Below, piece by piece: positions 1 through 6,989 of a stretch of DNA of 11,148 nucleotides. The translations under genes were made by a program, and so were the position numbers. Numbering within the stretch: the stretch's first letter is position 1; the number at the start of each line of letters is the position of its first letter. This DNA comes from Anaerolineae bacterium (lineage in GTDB: Bacteria; Chloroflexota; Anaerolineae; Aggregatilineales; Phototrophicaceae). The stretch spans positions 1 through 11,148 of the forward strand of contig JANQRM010000585.1 of assembly GCA_028284565.1 (NCBI GenBank), read 5' to 3'. Below the pieces are notes generated by a model. It was not told where the DNA came from. It was given only the letters and a program-made list of their open reading frames with translations, and did not search any database.

Positions 1-639
1 GGGTTTATCGCTCCATCGCCAGTAGATGAGAAGGGCAAGTATCATGGCAGGCGCGAGAATCACGCCATCTTGTCGAGAGAGTTGGGTTAGACCAGCGAAG
101 ATGCCTGCGACGACTAGCCAGCGTGGACTGCGACGCATCCCCACATAAAAGGCGAGCATGGCTATCCCCGCATGGAGAATGTATGAGATGGTGGTGTCGG
201 TGCGGACGGAATTCAAGACAAATTCGGGCAGGAAGATAACACTCCCCATTGCCATCAGACGAACTGGAATCTCACAGCGCGCGACGGTGGCGATGCCATA
301 AGCGAGAATCGGAATGAGACTGCCTATCAGCACGGAGGGAATGAGTGCGATGAAGAGGCTTTTGCCGAAGAGTGCCATGCTGAGGGCGGGATACACGGCT
401 GGGAGAGGCATCCAATAGTCGATGGGATGGGTCACAGTGGCGGGCGGGTTGTGATATTGCCAGATGTAGTCGATGACGAATCCGCGTCCGTCGGCGAGGT
501 TGCTGGCGAGATTGAAATAGTGGTTGGGGTCGCTGATGCCGGGATGGGGTGCGATGAGGGCGAATCCCAAGCGGACAAGCAAGGCGAGTGCGAGTAACAG
601 CCAGAATCCGCGCGGTAACGTCCGTAATTGACCCAACAT
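1..639 (-). CDS. GT39-like membrane glycosyltransferase, 3'-truncated by window edge
   Basis: A polytopic GT-C fold protein, probably transferring a sugar from a polyprenyl-phosphate donor on the outer face of the membrane. I translated this frame by hand: it is open from ATG 639 to base 1 (213 residues), so the C-terminal half lies outside the window. A first membrane helix (about residues 11-30) is followed by SDPNHYFNLASNLADGRGF (36-54). Its Asp37 and Tyr41 sit where GT-C enzymes carry the acidic catalytic residue of the first outer loop. Residues 71-86 (HPIDYWMPLPAVYPAL) and 184-196 (LTQLSRQDGVILA) match blocks typical of the GT39/PMT-like family. Several more hydrophobic segments follow. 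It is divergent from the similar gene starting at 694. Family assignment is fairly sure; substrate and acceptor are unknown. Confidence 0.8.
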   Translation of the reverse strand, partial: MLGQLRTLPRGFWLLLALALLVRLGFALIAPHPGISDPNHYFNLASNLADGRGFVIDYIWQYHNPPATVTHPIDYWMPLPAVYPALSMALFGKSLFIALIPSVLIGSLIPILAYGIATVARCEIPVRLMAMGSVIFLPEFVLNSVRTDTTISYILHAGIAMLAFYVGMRRSPRWLVVAGIFAGLTQLSRQDGVILAPAMILALLIYWRWSDKP

Positions 640-684
640 CGGTTTGTGTGTAGGATGATTCCCATCTGTGAATAATCGGCAGGT

Positions 685-690
685 ATTATA
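685..690 (-). promoter_or_regulatory. Candidate -10 box between divergent glycosyltransferases
   Basis: On the minus strand this reads TATAAT, a perfect -10 consensus, 45 nt upstream of the ATG at 639. On the plus strand the overlapping bases 684-689 read TATTAT, which could serve the opposite gene. No good -35 box is visible on either strand, so this rests on the -10 match and its position in the 54-bp divergent spacer. Confidence 0.3.
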
Positions 691-693
691 GCA

Positions 694-2073
694 TTGAATT
701 TCTCCTCACAGAATTCTACACTCTGGCTGTTTCTTATCCTGATTTTGGGATTCATACTGCGTGTGGGATATGCGCTGGCGCAAGACCCATTGAGTGTGTA
801 TCAGGGTTTGGGTGGAGATAGCGGATGGTATCTGGCGAATGGCTGGGGCATCTTTTCGGGTGAAGCGCATGGCTGGATACGCGGAGTCCCCTTTTATGTC
901 TCCGAGATTCCGACTGCGCCCTTATACCTGTTGTTTGTGGGGTTGTGGCAACAAGTCCTCGATGATGCGACGGCTGTGATTATTATCCGTCTCCTTCAAT
1001 GTCTGATGAGCATCGGCACGGTGGTTCTGGCGGTGCGCCTGAGTCCGCGCTTGGTGGATGATGTGCGGGTCGGGCTTATCACGGCGTTTGGCTTATCCTT
1101 TCATCCCGCGTTTATCATCGAGCCTGCGTTTATTGCGAATGAAACGCTGTATATCTTTCTGCTGATACTCGGCTTGTGGATATATGTCGAGAAGGTCATT
1201 GTGACTGCTCAAAAAGATAAAGGGCTGTCGTGGCGGTGGTTGGCAGTTACAGGCATGGTACTTGGGCTGGCGACCTTGACGCGCGCGGTCTTATTGCTCT
1301 TTCCCTTAGGCTTGGCAATTCATCTGCTAATGGTCGGTGGACGACAATGGCGACGCTGGCTCCTGCCAATTGGGATTCTGCTCGTGAGTTATTCGGCGAT
1401 GGTCTCCTTATGGACAGTCTATAACCTAGGAACGTGGGATCGCTTTGTCATTGGGAGTAATCAGATGATGCCAGCGATTTGGCGGGGTGCGGTGCAGAAT
1501 GATGGGTCGCCAGAGCAGAATGATGCCCTCTTGATAGATGAAAATGAGTTACCCGATGAAGATGAATGTCAGGTGGATTGCAAATATCATGTGCCGACGG
1601 AAACCTATGTCGAGCAGATTGGTGCGTCCATTGGTGGGGATATCGTTGGCTACTTGCGCTTGCGTCTGACCGAACTAGCCGAGTCTTATCTGCAACCGCA
1701 TGGGACAGTCCCTTTTGGGGATGCGAGTCTGAAAGATTTGACGCTCGATTGGCTACGGAATGATCGTAGTGTGTCCGGTTTGGGGGCGTTGGTTCAGGCA
1801 GAGGGCTTTGTGCCGAAGTTGATTATTTATCTCTTCCATTATTCGGGGATTGTCTTCGGGTTGCTTGGTATGTGGCTGACACGAAATCAGTGGCGACTGA
1901 CCTTACCTCTGATAGGATTTATCCTCTATACCACGCTGATTCACGTTATCTTGCTGGCATTGCCCCGCTACATCTTCCCAACAGAAGTCGTGTATTGGGT
2001 GTTTGCGTCGATGGCGTTGTTGGCAATGTGGAAGCGCGTGCGTGTGCAAGATGTTCAACCCCAAACGGTGTAA
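694..2073 (+). CDS. GT39-like membrane glycosyltransferase
   Basis: A complete 459-residue GT-C type membrane protein, probably a dolichyl/polyprenyl-phosphate-sugar-dependent transferase acting outside the membrane. Helix 1 (about 10-29) is followed by GGDSGWYLANG (40-50), where Asp42 fits the first-loop acidic residue of the family. Residues 142-156 (IEPAFIANETLYIFL, with Glu150) and 191-205 (GLATLTRAVLLLFPL) are further GT39-like blocks. The mid-protein stretch from about 246 (GTWDRFVIGSNQ) starts a soluble loop, and two or three helices with a PRYIFP element close the C-terminus. The start is TTG at 694: an in-frame stop at 673-675 leaves no ATG or GTG upstream, and AGG lies 10 nt before it, a weak ribosome site. 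It probably shares an operon with the methyltransferase 28 nt downstream. Substrate unknown. Confidence 0.85.
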   Translation: MNFSSQNSTLWLFLILILGFILRVGYALAQDPLSVYQGLGGDSGWYLANGWGIFSGEAHGWIRGVPFYVSEIPTAPLYLLFVGLWQQVLDDATAVIIIRLLQCLMSIGTVVLAVRLSPRLVDDVRVGLITAFGLSFHPAFIIEPAFIANETLYIFLLILGLWIYVEKVIVTAQKDKGLSWRWLAVTGMVLGLATLTRAVLLLFPLGLAIHLLMVGGRQWRRWLLPIGILLVSYSAMVSLWTVYNLGTWDRFVIGSNQMMPAIWRGAVQNDGSPEQNDALLIDENELPDEDECQVDCKYHVPTETYVEQIGASIGGDIVGYLRLRLTELAESYLQPHGTVPFGDASLKDLTLDWLRNDRSVSGLGALVQAEGFVPKLIIYLFHYSGIVFGLLGMWLTRNQWRLTLPLIGFILYTTLIHVILLALPRYIFPTEVVYWVFASMALLAMWKRVRVQDVQPQTV

Positions 2074-2087
2074 AATGAATTTAATTT

Positions 2088-2093
2088 GAGGAG
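2088..2093 (+). promoter_or_regulatory. Ribosome binding site deciding a TTG start
   Basis: GAGGAG lies 8 nt before TTG 2102. This is the ideal distance and supports TTG as the methyltransferase start rather than a later Met. Confidence 0.75.
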
Positions 2094-2101
2094 AGTCATA
2101 A

Positions 2102-2887
2102 TTGGATGAACCACGATATGAGTATCGAGGGCTGATGGCTTCCACGTGGGATTTTTTTCGTGGGGATACGAGTACAGCTGTTGATAAAGCATTTTTTCAG
2201 AAACTCATTGAACAATATGGTCAACCTGTCCTAGATGTGGGCTGTGGTACTGGACGTTTATTATTGGATTATATTGATGATGGAATTGATATAGATGGTG
2301 TTGATAATTCGCCCGATATGTTAGCTTTATGCCGCGAAAAAGCCATTCAACGTGGGCTAAAAGTTGCTGTCTATGAGCAGTGGATGGAAGAACTTCAATT
2401 GCCACGGTTCTACAACCTGATTATCGTTCCCTCTTATTCATTTCAGTTAGTGACTGAGTTGGCAAAAGCAGAGCAAGCTATGCGGCGGTTTTTTGAGCAT
2501 TTGGAAGCGGGGGCTGTCTTGGCAGTACCCTTCTTTATTTCCACGCTAATTGATCGTGATTATGATCCTAAGGAATGGCATCTATTGAACGAAAAGAAAC
2601 GTCCAGAGGACGGCGCAATTGTACGAAATTGGATTCGCGGTCACTGGGATAAGCGCACTCAATTGCAACATACAGAAAATCGATATGAAGTTGAATTGCA
2701 GGGCGAAATTGTTAAATCAGAAACTATCAATCATTCTCCTGCACTTCGTTGGTATACTCAAGCACAGGCAAAATTACTTTTTGAATCTGTTGGTTTTAAG
2801 ATTTCTCAGATAACCAAAGGTCATTCATTTGAACTTGCCTCTGAGACAGATACAAATTTTGTGATAATGGCACAAAAGCCTAGATAA
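2102..2887 (+). CDS. Class I SAM-dependent methyltransferase
   Basis: A cytoplasmic methyltransferase of 261 residues with a Rossmann fold. Motif I is clear at 43-52 (VLDVGCGTGR). Asp68 in GVDNSPDML (66-74) is the expected acidic residue that binds the ribose of S-adenosylmethionine. The later strand region LIIVPSYSFQLV (106-117) and the C-terminal RWYTQAQAKLLFESVGF (216-232) fit the Methyltransf_25/11-like group. The acceptor cannot be read from the sequence. It starts at TTG behind a strong Shine-Dalgarno, 28 nt after the glycosyltransferase stop, so co-transcription and a role in modifying a glycan or lipid are possible but unproven. Base composition is clearly lower in GC than in its neighbours (33-38% in three counted 60-base stretches, against about 58% in flanking genes), which hints at recent acquisition. 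Confidence 0.88.
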   Translation: MDEPRYEYRGLMASTWDFFRGDTSTAVDKAFFQKLIEQYGQPVLDVGCGTGRLLLDYIDDGIDIDGVDNSPDMLALCREKAIQRGLKVAVYEQWMEELQLPRFYNLIIVPSYSFQLVTELAKAEQAMRRFFEHLEAGAVLAVPFFISTLIDRDYDPKEWHLLNEKKRPEDGAIVRNWIRGHWDKRTQLQHTENRYEVELQGEIVKSETINHSPALRWYTQAQAKLLFESVGFKISQITKGHSFELASETDTNFVIMAQKPR

Positions 2888-2888
2888 T

Positions 2889-2906
2889 GCGTGTCTTGTA
2901 ACACGT
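2889..2906 (+). terminator. Possible weak intrinsic terminator after the methyltransferase
   Basis: GCGTGT and ACACGT flank a 6-nt loop (2895-2900) just after the stop codon. They form a 5-bp stem plus one G-U pair, followed by a T-rich stretch (CTGTTTTGT). The stem is short and not GC-rich, so termination would be weak at best. The rest of the spacer up to 3072 shows no promoter I can defend. Confidence 0.3.
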
Positions 2907-3062
2907 CTGTTTTGTCATCCTCAACCAAGTTTTTCACACTCTAGCAAGCACTAACTTCATGTTCTGGATGACTTTCTAATTTACGTGTTGGAAAATCCCA
3001 CACTCACAGTTTGGAACGCTGTCTCTTGTATCCGTGTCTATTTTGATGAGCATAAACGTTAT

Positions 3063-3067
3063 AGGGA
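3063..3067 (+). promoter_or_regulatory. Ribosome binding site supporting the ATG at 3073
   Basis: AGGGA ends 5 nt before ATG 3073. The upstream in-frame candidates (GTG 3034, TTG 3043, ATG 3046) have no comparable site and would place extra polar residues ahead of the signal peptide. Confidence 0.5.
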
Positions 3068-3072
3068 ATGAC

Positions 3073-3924
3073 ATGAGACGTTATCGACAGGAATTCTTCT
3101 TAGGTATCTTTATGCTTGCGGTGTTCGTGGTCAGCGGATTGTTGTTTGCTCAACAAGGATTAGCATCTGAAACACCTCAACTTACTATCACACCGTCACA
3201 AGGGCGAGTTTATGAAGCAGGTGATGTGTGTTTTGGGCGGAATTATGTGGAGGCGAATGGCATCGCAGTTGGTGGGCGTGGGCAAATTGTCTCGTGGAAT
3301 CAATCGCAGATGTTATGGGATGACATTCAATCACAAAATGAGGTCGGGAGTCTGCAACCCCTTGACATCCTTGAAGTAATCGATGGTCCTGTTTGTTGGA
3401 CGGATTACCCTTTATCGACATCAACCGCGTTAACAAAACCACGTCGCTTCTGGCTGGTGCAGTCAGAACAGATGGGTTTGGAAGGTTGGATTAAAGAATA
3501 TGTGCGTAGCATCATAGGGACACGTTATCTTATTGCGCCATTGGGAGCGGATGACCACGGGGTTGTGGCTGGACAAGCGTTGTCACACCCGATTGTCCTT
3601 GAAGGTGTATTGCCAGATGGCAGAGCGACTTTTCATGACAATGAGGTTGTGTTTGTAGACTACGGATATATCACATTCGATTTACAGATCGAGTCACCAC
3701 ATCCCACTTGTGCGATTGAAGGATTTATCACGGACTCAGCATTGTCGGTGAAGGTTACGACGGATTCAATGCAACTGGGTCAAGACGCGGTGGAACGTGT
3801 TTTGGTCGAACCTCGTGCTTATGGTCTGCGACTGATTGCCACAAACAATGGAACCCCGACCTTGCGCGTTCAAGACTTAGATTGTGATGGCTTGCGCTAT
3901 ATTCTGACGATATATCCTGCCTAA
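3073..3924 (+). CDS. Secreted protein with an SH3-like domain
   Basis: An exported protein of 283 residues, function unknown. From ATG 3073 it begins with a textbook signal peptide: basic RRYR, a hydrophobic core at about 8-25, and likely cleavage near LLFA/QQ or LASE. Starts at 3034, 3043 or 3046 would add 9-13 residues and are less likely. Residues about 44-145 look like an SH3-like (SH3b) fold. The giveaway is ILEVIDGPVCW (99-109) followed by FWLVQSEQMGLEGWIKEY (126-143), the usual strand-then-GW pattern of bacterial surface SH3 domains. The C-terminal half (about 150-283) matches nothing I know. Four cysteines (53, 108, 213, 271) could form disulfides outside the cell. It lies 70 nt upstream of another secreted-protein gene on the same strand, so a two-gene envelope operon is likely. 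Confidence 0.7.
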   Translation: MRRYRQEFFLGIFMLAVFVVSGLLFAQQGLASETPQLTITPSQGRVYEAGDVCFGRNYVEANGIAVGGRGQIVSWNQSQMLWDDIQSQNEVGSLQPLDILEVIDGPVCWTDYPLSTSTALTKPRRFWLVQSEQMGLEGWIKEYVRSIIGTRYLIAPLGADDHGVVAGQALSHPIVLEGVLPDGRATFHDNEVVFVDYGYITFDLQIESPHPTCAIEGFITDSALSVKVTTDSMQLGQDAVERVLVEPRAYGLRLIATNNGTPTLRVQDLDCDGLRYILTIYPA

Positions 3925-3994
3925 ATTGGAACTGTATCCGCATCAAGTGTTACTATACAAGTGTAGGCAAATGAGCGAAAGAACAGGCATCATC

Positions 3995-5506
3995 ATGTAT
4001 CTAAACAAGTGGCGCGTCATCGGCATGGTGTTGATGATGTTTATTGTGAGCATTGGCGCATCGCAGGCGCAGGATGTGGTGCTGATGATACAAACGCCTG
4101 TGCAGGGGGTGTATCAGGCAGAGTTGCAAGCTGGCAAGGTGATTATCCCGATTCGGTGGTTAACAAACTTCGGTTTGGATGATGCAACCAGTCTGCAAGT
4201 GGAGCAGATATTGCCGAGTGAGGCAGGCGATGAAGATGGTCAGTTAGTGGATGTCTTGATTCCGCAGACAACGCGCTGGAAAGTTCAGCCGGGATTGGCG
4301 TATGCGAATCCACTGTGGGTTGACGGGCTAGCATTTATTCATTTGCGAGCAACATTGATTCATGGCAGTGAACCCGTTGCGACGGGGGATTATGTTATCC
4401 CCATATTTGATGAAGCGCGTCCTGAGTCATCCAACCAATTGAATCCCATTATCTCACAATTTGATTTGGTGCGGACAGAATCGGCAGGTGATGACTTTGT
4501 GTTTATGGAAATGCGCTGGCAAGTGGAGAATAAGCCGGACAATAGCAATCTGGTGTTTGAGCAAGTGTTACCAGACAGCTCCGTTGTAAATGTTGAACGA
4601 GAACGAATTTTTATGATGCTGTCATCGACTGGACAAGGCGTGGGTGCGTTGCAAGCTCCACCTCCAACAGCCAATTCGGTGATGGTTCGCTTACGCCTCG
4701 TTGATTTACAGACGGGTTTGATTTTGGCAGAGGAGGTCACGACTGCTCTGCATACGTCTGTTCTACCCACCGCAACCCCTCCGCCGGTTCCTACCGCTAG
4801 CGTACCCGCTATCACGAACTTTGCCATATTGCCTGACATGATCAATCGTGCTGGAGAAATCACCTTCGATTGGGAAACACAGGGCATGACAAGTCTCGGT
4901 ATCACGCGCTTGTCAGAAGTGGGTGGAATCTTCCTCGAATCGATAGGCGACAACTTGCCAGCGTCGGGTCAACTGACCTATCAACTTCCAGCGAATTATA
5001 CTGACCAAGCCGAGTTTCTACTCATCGGCACAGACGCGAACGGAACGACGTATCAAGCGAGTGCAAGTGTCGCTATAAGCTGTCCATTCCAGCCCGCATA
5101 TGACACCAGTTGCCCGCTGACTCAACAATCCACATCGGTTGCGTCACAGGTATTTGAGCATGGTCTGATGGTATGGAGAGGCGACAGGCGACTGATTTAT
5201 GTGATGTTTAATGATGGGAGCTTCGAGACGTTTGCGGATAATTGGGTGGTTGGCACGCCGATAGATACGCCAACCGATATTCCTGATGGATTGTATGCGC
5301 CGGAACGAGGATTTGGTCTGTTGTGGACGACGAATCCGTCTGTTCGAGATCGTGTGGGCTGGGCATTGACGTTCGAAGAAGCGATGGAGACGGTCATTGA
5401 GACCCGTTATCTATGGCGCAATGGTATGGAAGCCTTATCCTTGCGAATTCCGCAGGGGGTGTTGACCTTCCCGACCTCGATTGGGACATGGACGTATTTG
5501 GAGTGA
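3995..5506 (+). CDS. Large secreted multidomain beta-sandwich protein
   Basis: An exported protein of 503 residues, not a known enzyme. I chose ATG 3995 over the TTG at 3926 because it directly precedes a signal peptide (KWR, hydrophobic core, cleavage after GASQA at about 25) and has AGG 7 nt upstream. Two N-terminal modules look homologous: IRWLTNFGLDDATSLQVEQ (53-71) resembles MRWQVENKPDNSNLVFEQ (173-190), and each ends in a similar strand (LAFIHLRATL, SVMVRLRLVD). A Thr/Pro linker (LPTATPPPVPTA, 257-268) leads to a third Ig-like section starting at about 288. The C-terminal ~120 residues, with HGLMVWRGDRRLIYVMFNDG (389-408), DGLYAPERGFGLLW (431-444) and VGWAL (454-458), look like a domain I associate with secreted Chloroflexota proteins; that link is from memory. 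Probably cell-surface or extracellular, possibly carbohydrate-related. It ends 8 nt from a convergent gene. Confidence 0.75.
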   Translation: MYLNKWRVIGMVLMMFIVSIGASQAQDVVLMIQTPVQGVYQAELQAGKVIIPIRWLTNFGLDDATSLQVEQILPSEAGDEDGQLVDVLIPQTTRWKVQPGLAYANPLWVDGLAFIHLRATLIHGSEPVATGDYVIPIFDEARPESSNQLNPIISQFDLVRTESAGDDFVFMEMRWQVENKPDNSNLVFEQVLPDSSVVNVERERIFMMLSSTGQGVGALQAPPPTANSVMVRLRLVDLQTGLILAEEVTTALHTSVLPTATPPPVPTASVPAITNFAILPDMINRAGEITFDWETQGMTSLGITRLSEVGGIFLESIGDNLPASGQLTYQLPANYTDQAEFLLIGTDANGTTYQASASVAISCPFQPAYDTSCPLTQQSTSVASQVFEHGLMVWRGDRRLIYVMFNDGSFETFADNWVVGTPIDTPTDIPDGLYAPERGFGLLWTTNPSVRDRVGWALTFEEAMETVIETRYLWRNGMEALSLRIPQGVLTFPTSIGTWTYLE

Positions 5507-5514
5507 TGACGATG

Positions 5515-5967
5515 CTATTTGGCTTTGTCTTTTTCGTCTTCTTCACCGAGAAAACGACGTAAGCGTCCTAAGACTCCGCCCTCTCGTTTGATGGGGCGGT
5601 TGGTGGAAAAGGACAGTAAGACATTAGCAATTTGGTCATGGTGGGTTGCGCTGGGGACTTTGAGCTTCATGTCATGGCGCGGGGTGGCATAGCTGGTTGT
5701 GATGAAGACATTTGAGAGCATGTTGCGACCCTCGACGATCCGCACAACGAAGCCCATCTGATAGCCCCCTTGCATTTGGGCGATGAGGTCGGTCACGCCA
5801 CAGACGAGGCGTACCTGTCGCTCTTGGTCGGAGAGATACTGGTCGGTATAGAATGCGACCCAGCCAGCTTGTGCCTGTAGCTGAGTCAGTAGGTTGTTGA
5901 AGAGGAAGTCGGCATCGGCGTTGACCGTCTCAGAAGTGGTGCGGTCTGCAATCGGTAAGGGAGGCAT
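5515..5967 (-). CDS. Small conserved-looking protein of unknown function
   Basis: A 150-residue protein that I do not recognise. It has no signal peptide or membrane helix, so it is probably cytoplasmic. Residues about 15-110 look like a single mixed alpha/beta domain (LFNNLLTQLQAQAGWVAFY near the start, YQMGFVVRIVEG in the middle). A tail rich in Arg, Lys, Glu and Asp follows from about 125. I placed the start at ATG 5967, because the open frame extending to 6075 would overlap the end of the FAD gene, and ATG 5967 follows that gene's TAA by one nucleotide (TAA-C-ATG). This arrangement implies translational coupling. The nearest GGAG is 13 nt upstream, too far to work well alone. Its role may therefore be tied to the FAD oxidoreductase, but this is inferred from position only. 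Confidence 0.65.
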   Translation of the reverse strand: MPPLPIADRTTSETVNADADFLFNNLLTQLQAQAGWVAFYTDQYLSDQERQVRLVCGVTDLIAQMQGGYQMGFVVRIVEGRNMLSNVFITTSYATPRHDMKLKVPSATHHDQIANVLLSFSTNRPIKREGGVLGRLRRFLGEEDEKDKAK

Positions 5968-5968
5968 G

Positions 5969-6919
5969 TTAGTTGAGTGTCTCCAGAACTTGTCGTGCCG
6001 CCTGTCGCCCTTCCTGAATGCGACAATCGAGTCGTGATACCCCTTTGTGTGAGGGGTGGATGTCGCTGTAATCATTGCCGACGAGTGTGATACCGTCGGG
6101 GAGGTGCTGGCGGATGATGTTCATGTTCGCTTGGTGGGTGGCATCGTAACAACTGAGGGGGTCGGCTTCTGCCCAAAGGTCGATACGCTGGACGACAGGT
6201 TGTGCCTCGTTCCAACGGAAACTTTTATCAATCGCGTTAACCAAGCGTTCTGCTTCCGAATCGGGTTTGGCGCGGACACCCACTTGGAAGAGGATGTGTC
6301 CGTCTGGTACACGAGATGGATGGTCTGTCCAATGTTGGAAGGGATGAAGCAGGTCGATGAAACGCGGGAAGATGCGCTCTGGAATTTGGTCTCGCTGATA
6401 GCCCAAGGAGACTCGGTGTACGGTGTCGTAATGGAATTCACGCAAAGCATCGGAGATGTCGTTGATATAGCCGTAAAACATGCGCTCGGCAAAGCGGGCA
6501 GGGACGGTAATGACTAAGGCGCGGGCATCGAACAGGAGTCCATTTTCCATGCAGATGGTGAATTTGCCATTGAGTTCGCCGATGCTACTGACTGCCATTC
6601 GCATCAAGCGTCCGCCTGTGAGTTTGCTATCGAGTGCGTTGATGAGCGTCTGTGTGCCGTGTTTGAAGGCGAGATGTCCTTCGGCAGTTTCGTAAAGCGC
6701 ATCTTCGATACCGAGTTCGTTGAGAATTGACCAATCGCCCATATTGGCGGTAATAAAGCCATTGCCATCGAGGATGAAGCCGTCCTGTTCCGTTGTGAGG
6801 ATGCTCCCGCCAACGCGCGGTTTGACTTCGATGAGTGTCTAGTCGATATTGTGTTGTTCGAGTTCGTAGGCGGCGGATAAACCCGTTAGCCCTACACCAA
6901 TCACGACGACATCTCGCAT
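5969..6919 (-). pseudogene. FAD-dependent protoporphyrinogen-oxidase-like amine oxidase, broken by an in-frame TAG
   Basis: The frame from ATG 6919 (GAGG 10 nt upstream) to TAA 5969 encodes 316 codons of a flavin amine-oxidase/HemY-like protein. The dinucleotide-binding motif VIGVGLTGLSAAYEL (residues 6-20; GxGxxG), the second-strand acid in LIEVKPRVGGSI (29-40), GFILDGNGF (47-55), FKHGTQTLINAL and the closing LVGNDYSD...LDCRIQEGRQAARQ all fit. Codon 27 (6839-6841) is TAG, between NID and TLIE, with the same frame intact on both sides. This is a point nonsense change, not a frameshift. A Tyr or Gln codon could be the ancestor. Downstream re-initiation at ATG 6742 would lack the FAD-binding motif. 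About 316 residues is short for this family (usually over 400), because most of the region between LGIEDAL and FKHGTQTL is missing. Its substrate is unknown. A sequencing error is a real alternative to pseudogenisation. Confidence 0.8.
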
Positions 6920-6963
6920 AATGACAATTCCTCACTTGACAATCGTTGTATTATCTTAATTTC

Positions 6964-6978
6964 CCAAATCGGATTTGG
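6964..6978. repeat. 15-bp dyad between the six-TM gene and the FAD gene
   Basis: CCAAATC and GATTTGG are perfect reverse complements around one central base. The site lies 45 bp upstream of the FAD gene start and just past the six-TM gene's stop. As RNA it would give only a 5-bp stem with no T-run after it on the minus strand, so a protein-binding operator is a better guess than a terminator. Function unknown. Confidence 0.3.
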
Positions 6979-6989
6979 CTATCTCCTAA

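Noticed and set aside
432..755. 107-residue minus-strand open frame across the divergent spacer
   Set aside because: The region is already explained by the hand-translated glycosyltransferase (start 639) in another frame, and its Pro/Ser/Thr-rich tail is a frame-shift artefact of that gene.
2987..3006. Imperfect inverted repeat (GTGTTGG / CCCACAC)
   Set aside because: It has a mismatch, short arms and an AT-poor surrounding with no T-run. It is within what chance gives in a spacer of this size.
4390..4953. 187-residue minus-strand open frame
   Set aside because: It lies wholly inside the secreted-protein gene on the other strand, has a Ser/Thr/Arg-rich composition typical of antisense frames, and shows no domain or signal.
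5968..6075. 36-residue N-terminal extension of the unknown protein (start 6075)
   Set aside because: It would overlap the conserved FAD-binding end of the upstream gene, and its sequence is the out-of-frame reading of that gene. ATG 5967 is right after the upstream stop.
6056..6517. 153-residue plus-strand open frame
   Set aside because: It is antisense to the FAD oxidoreductase, whose motifs are clear on the minus strand. No motif or ribosome site supports it.
6839..6841. TAG read through as an amino acid (stop reassignment or pyrrolysine)
   Set aside because: TAG ends three ordinary genes in this window and no tRNA or special downstream hairpin is visible. Mutation or error is simpler.
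6936..6954. TTGACA followed by TATTAT on the plus strand in the spacer upstream of the FAD gene
   Set aside because: The boxes are too close together (7-8 bp) and no plus-strand gene follows.
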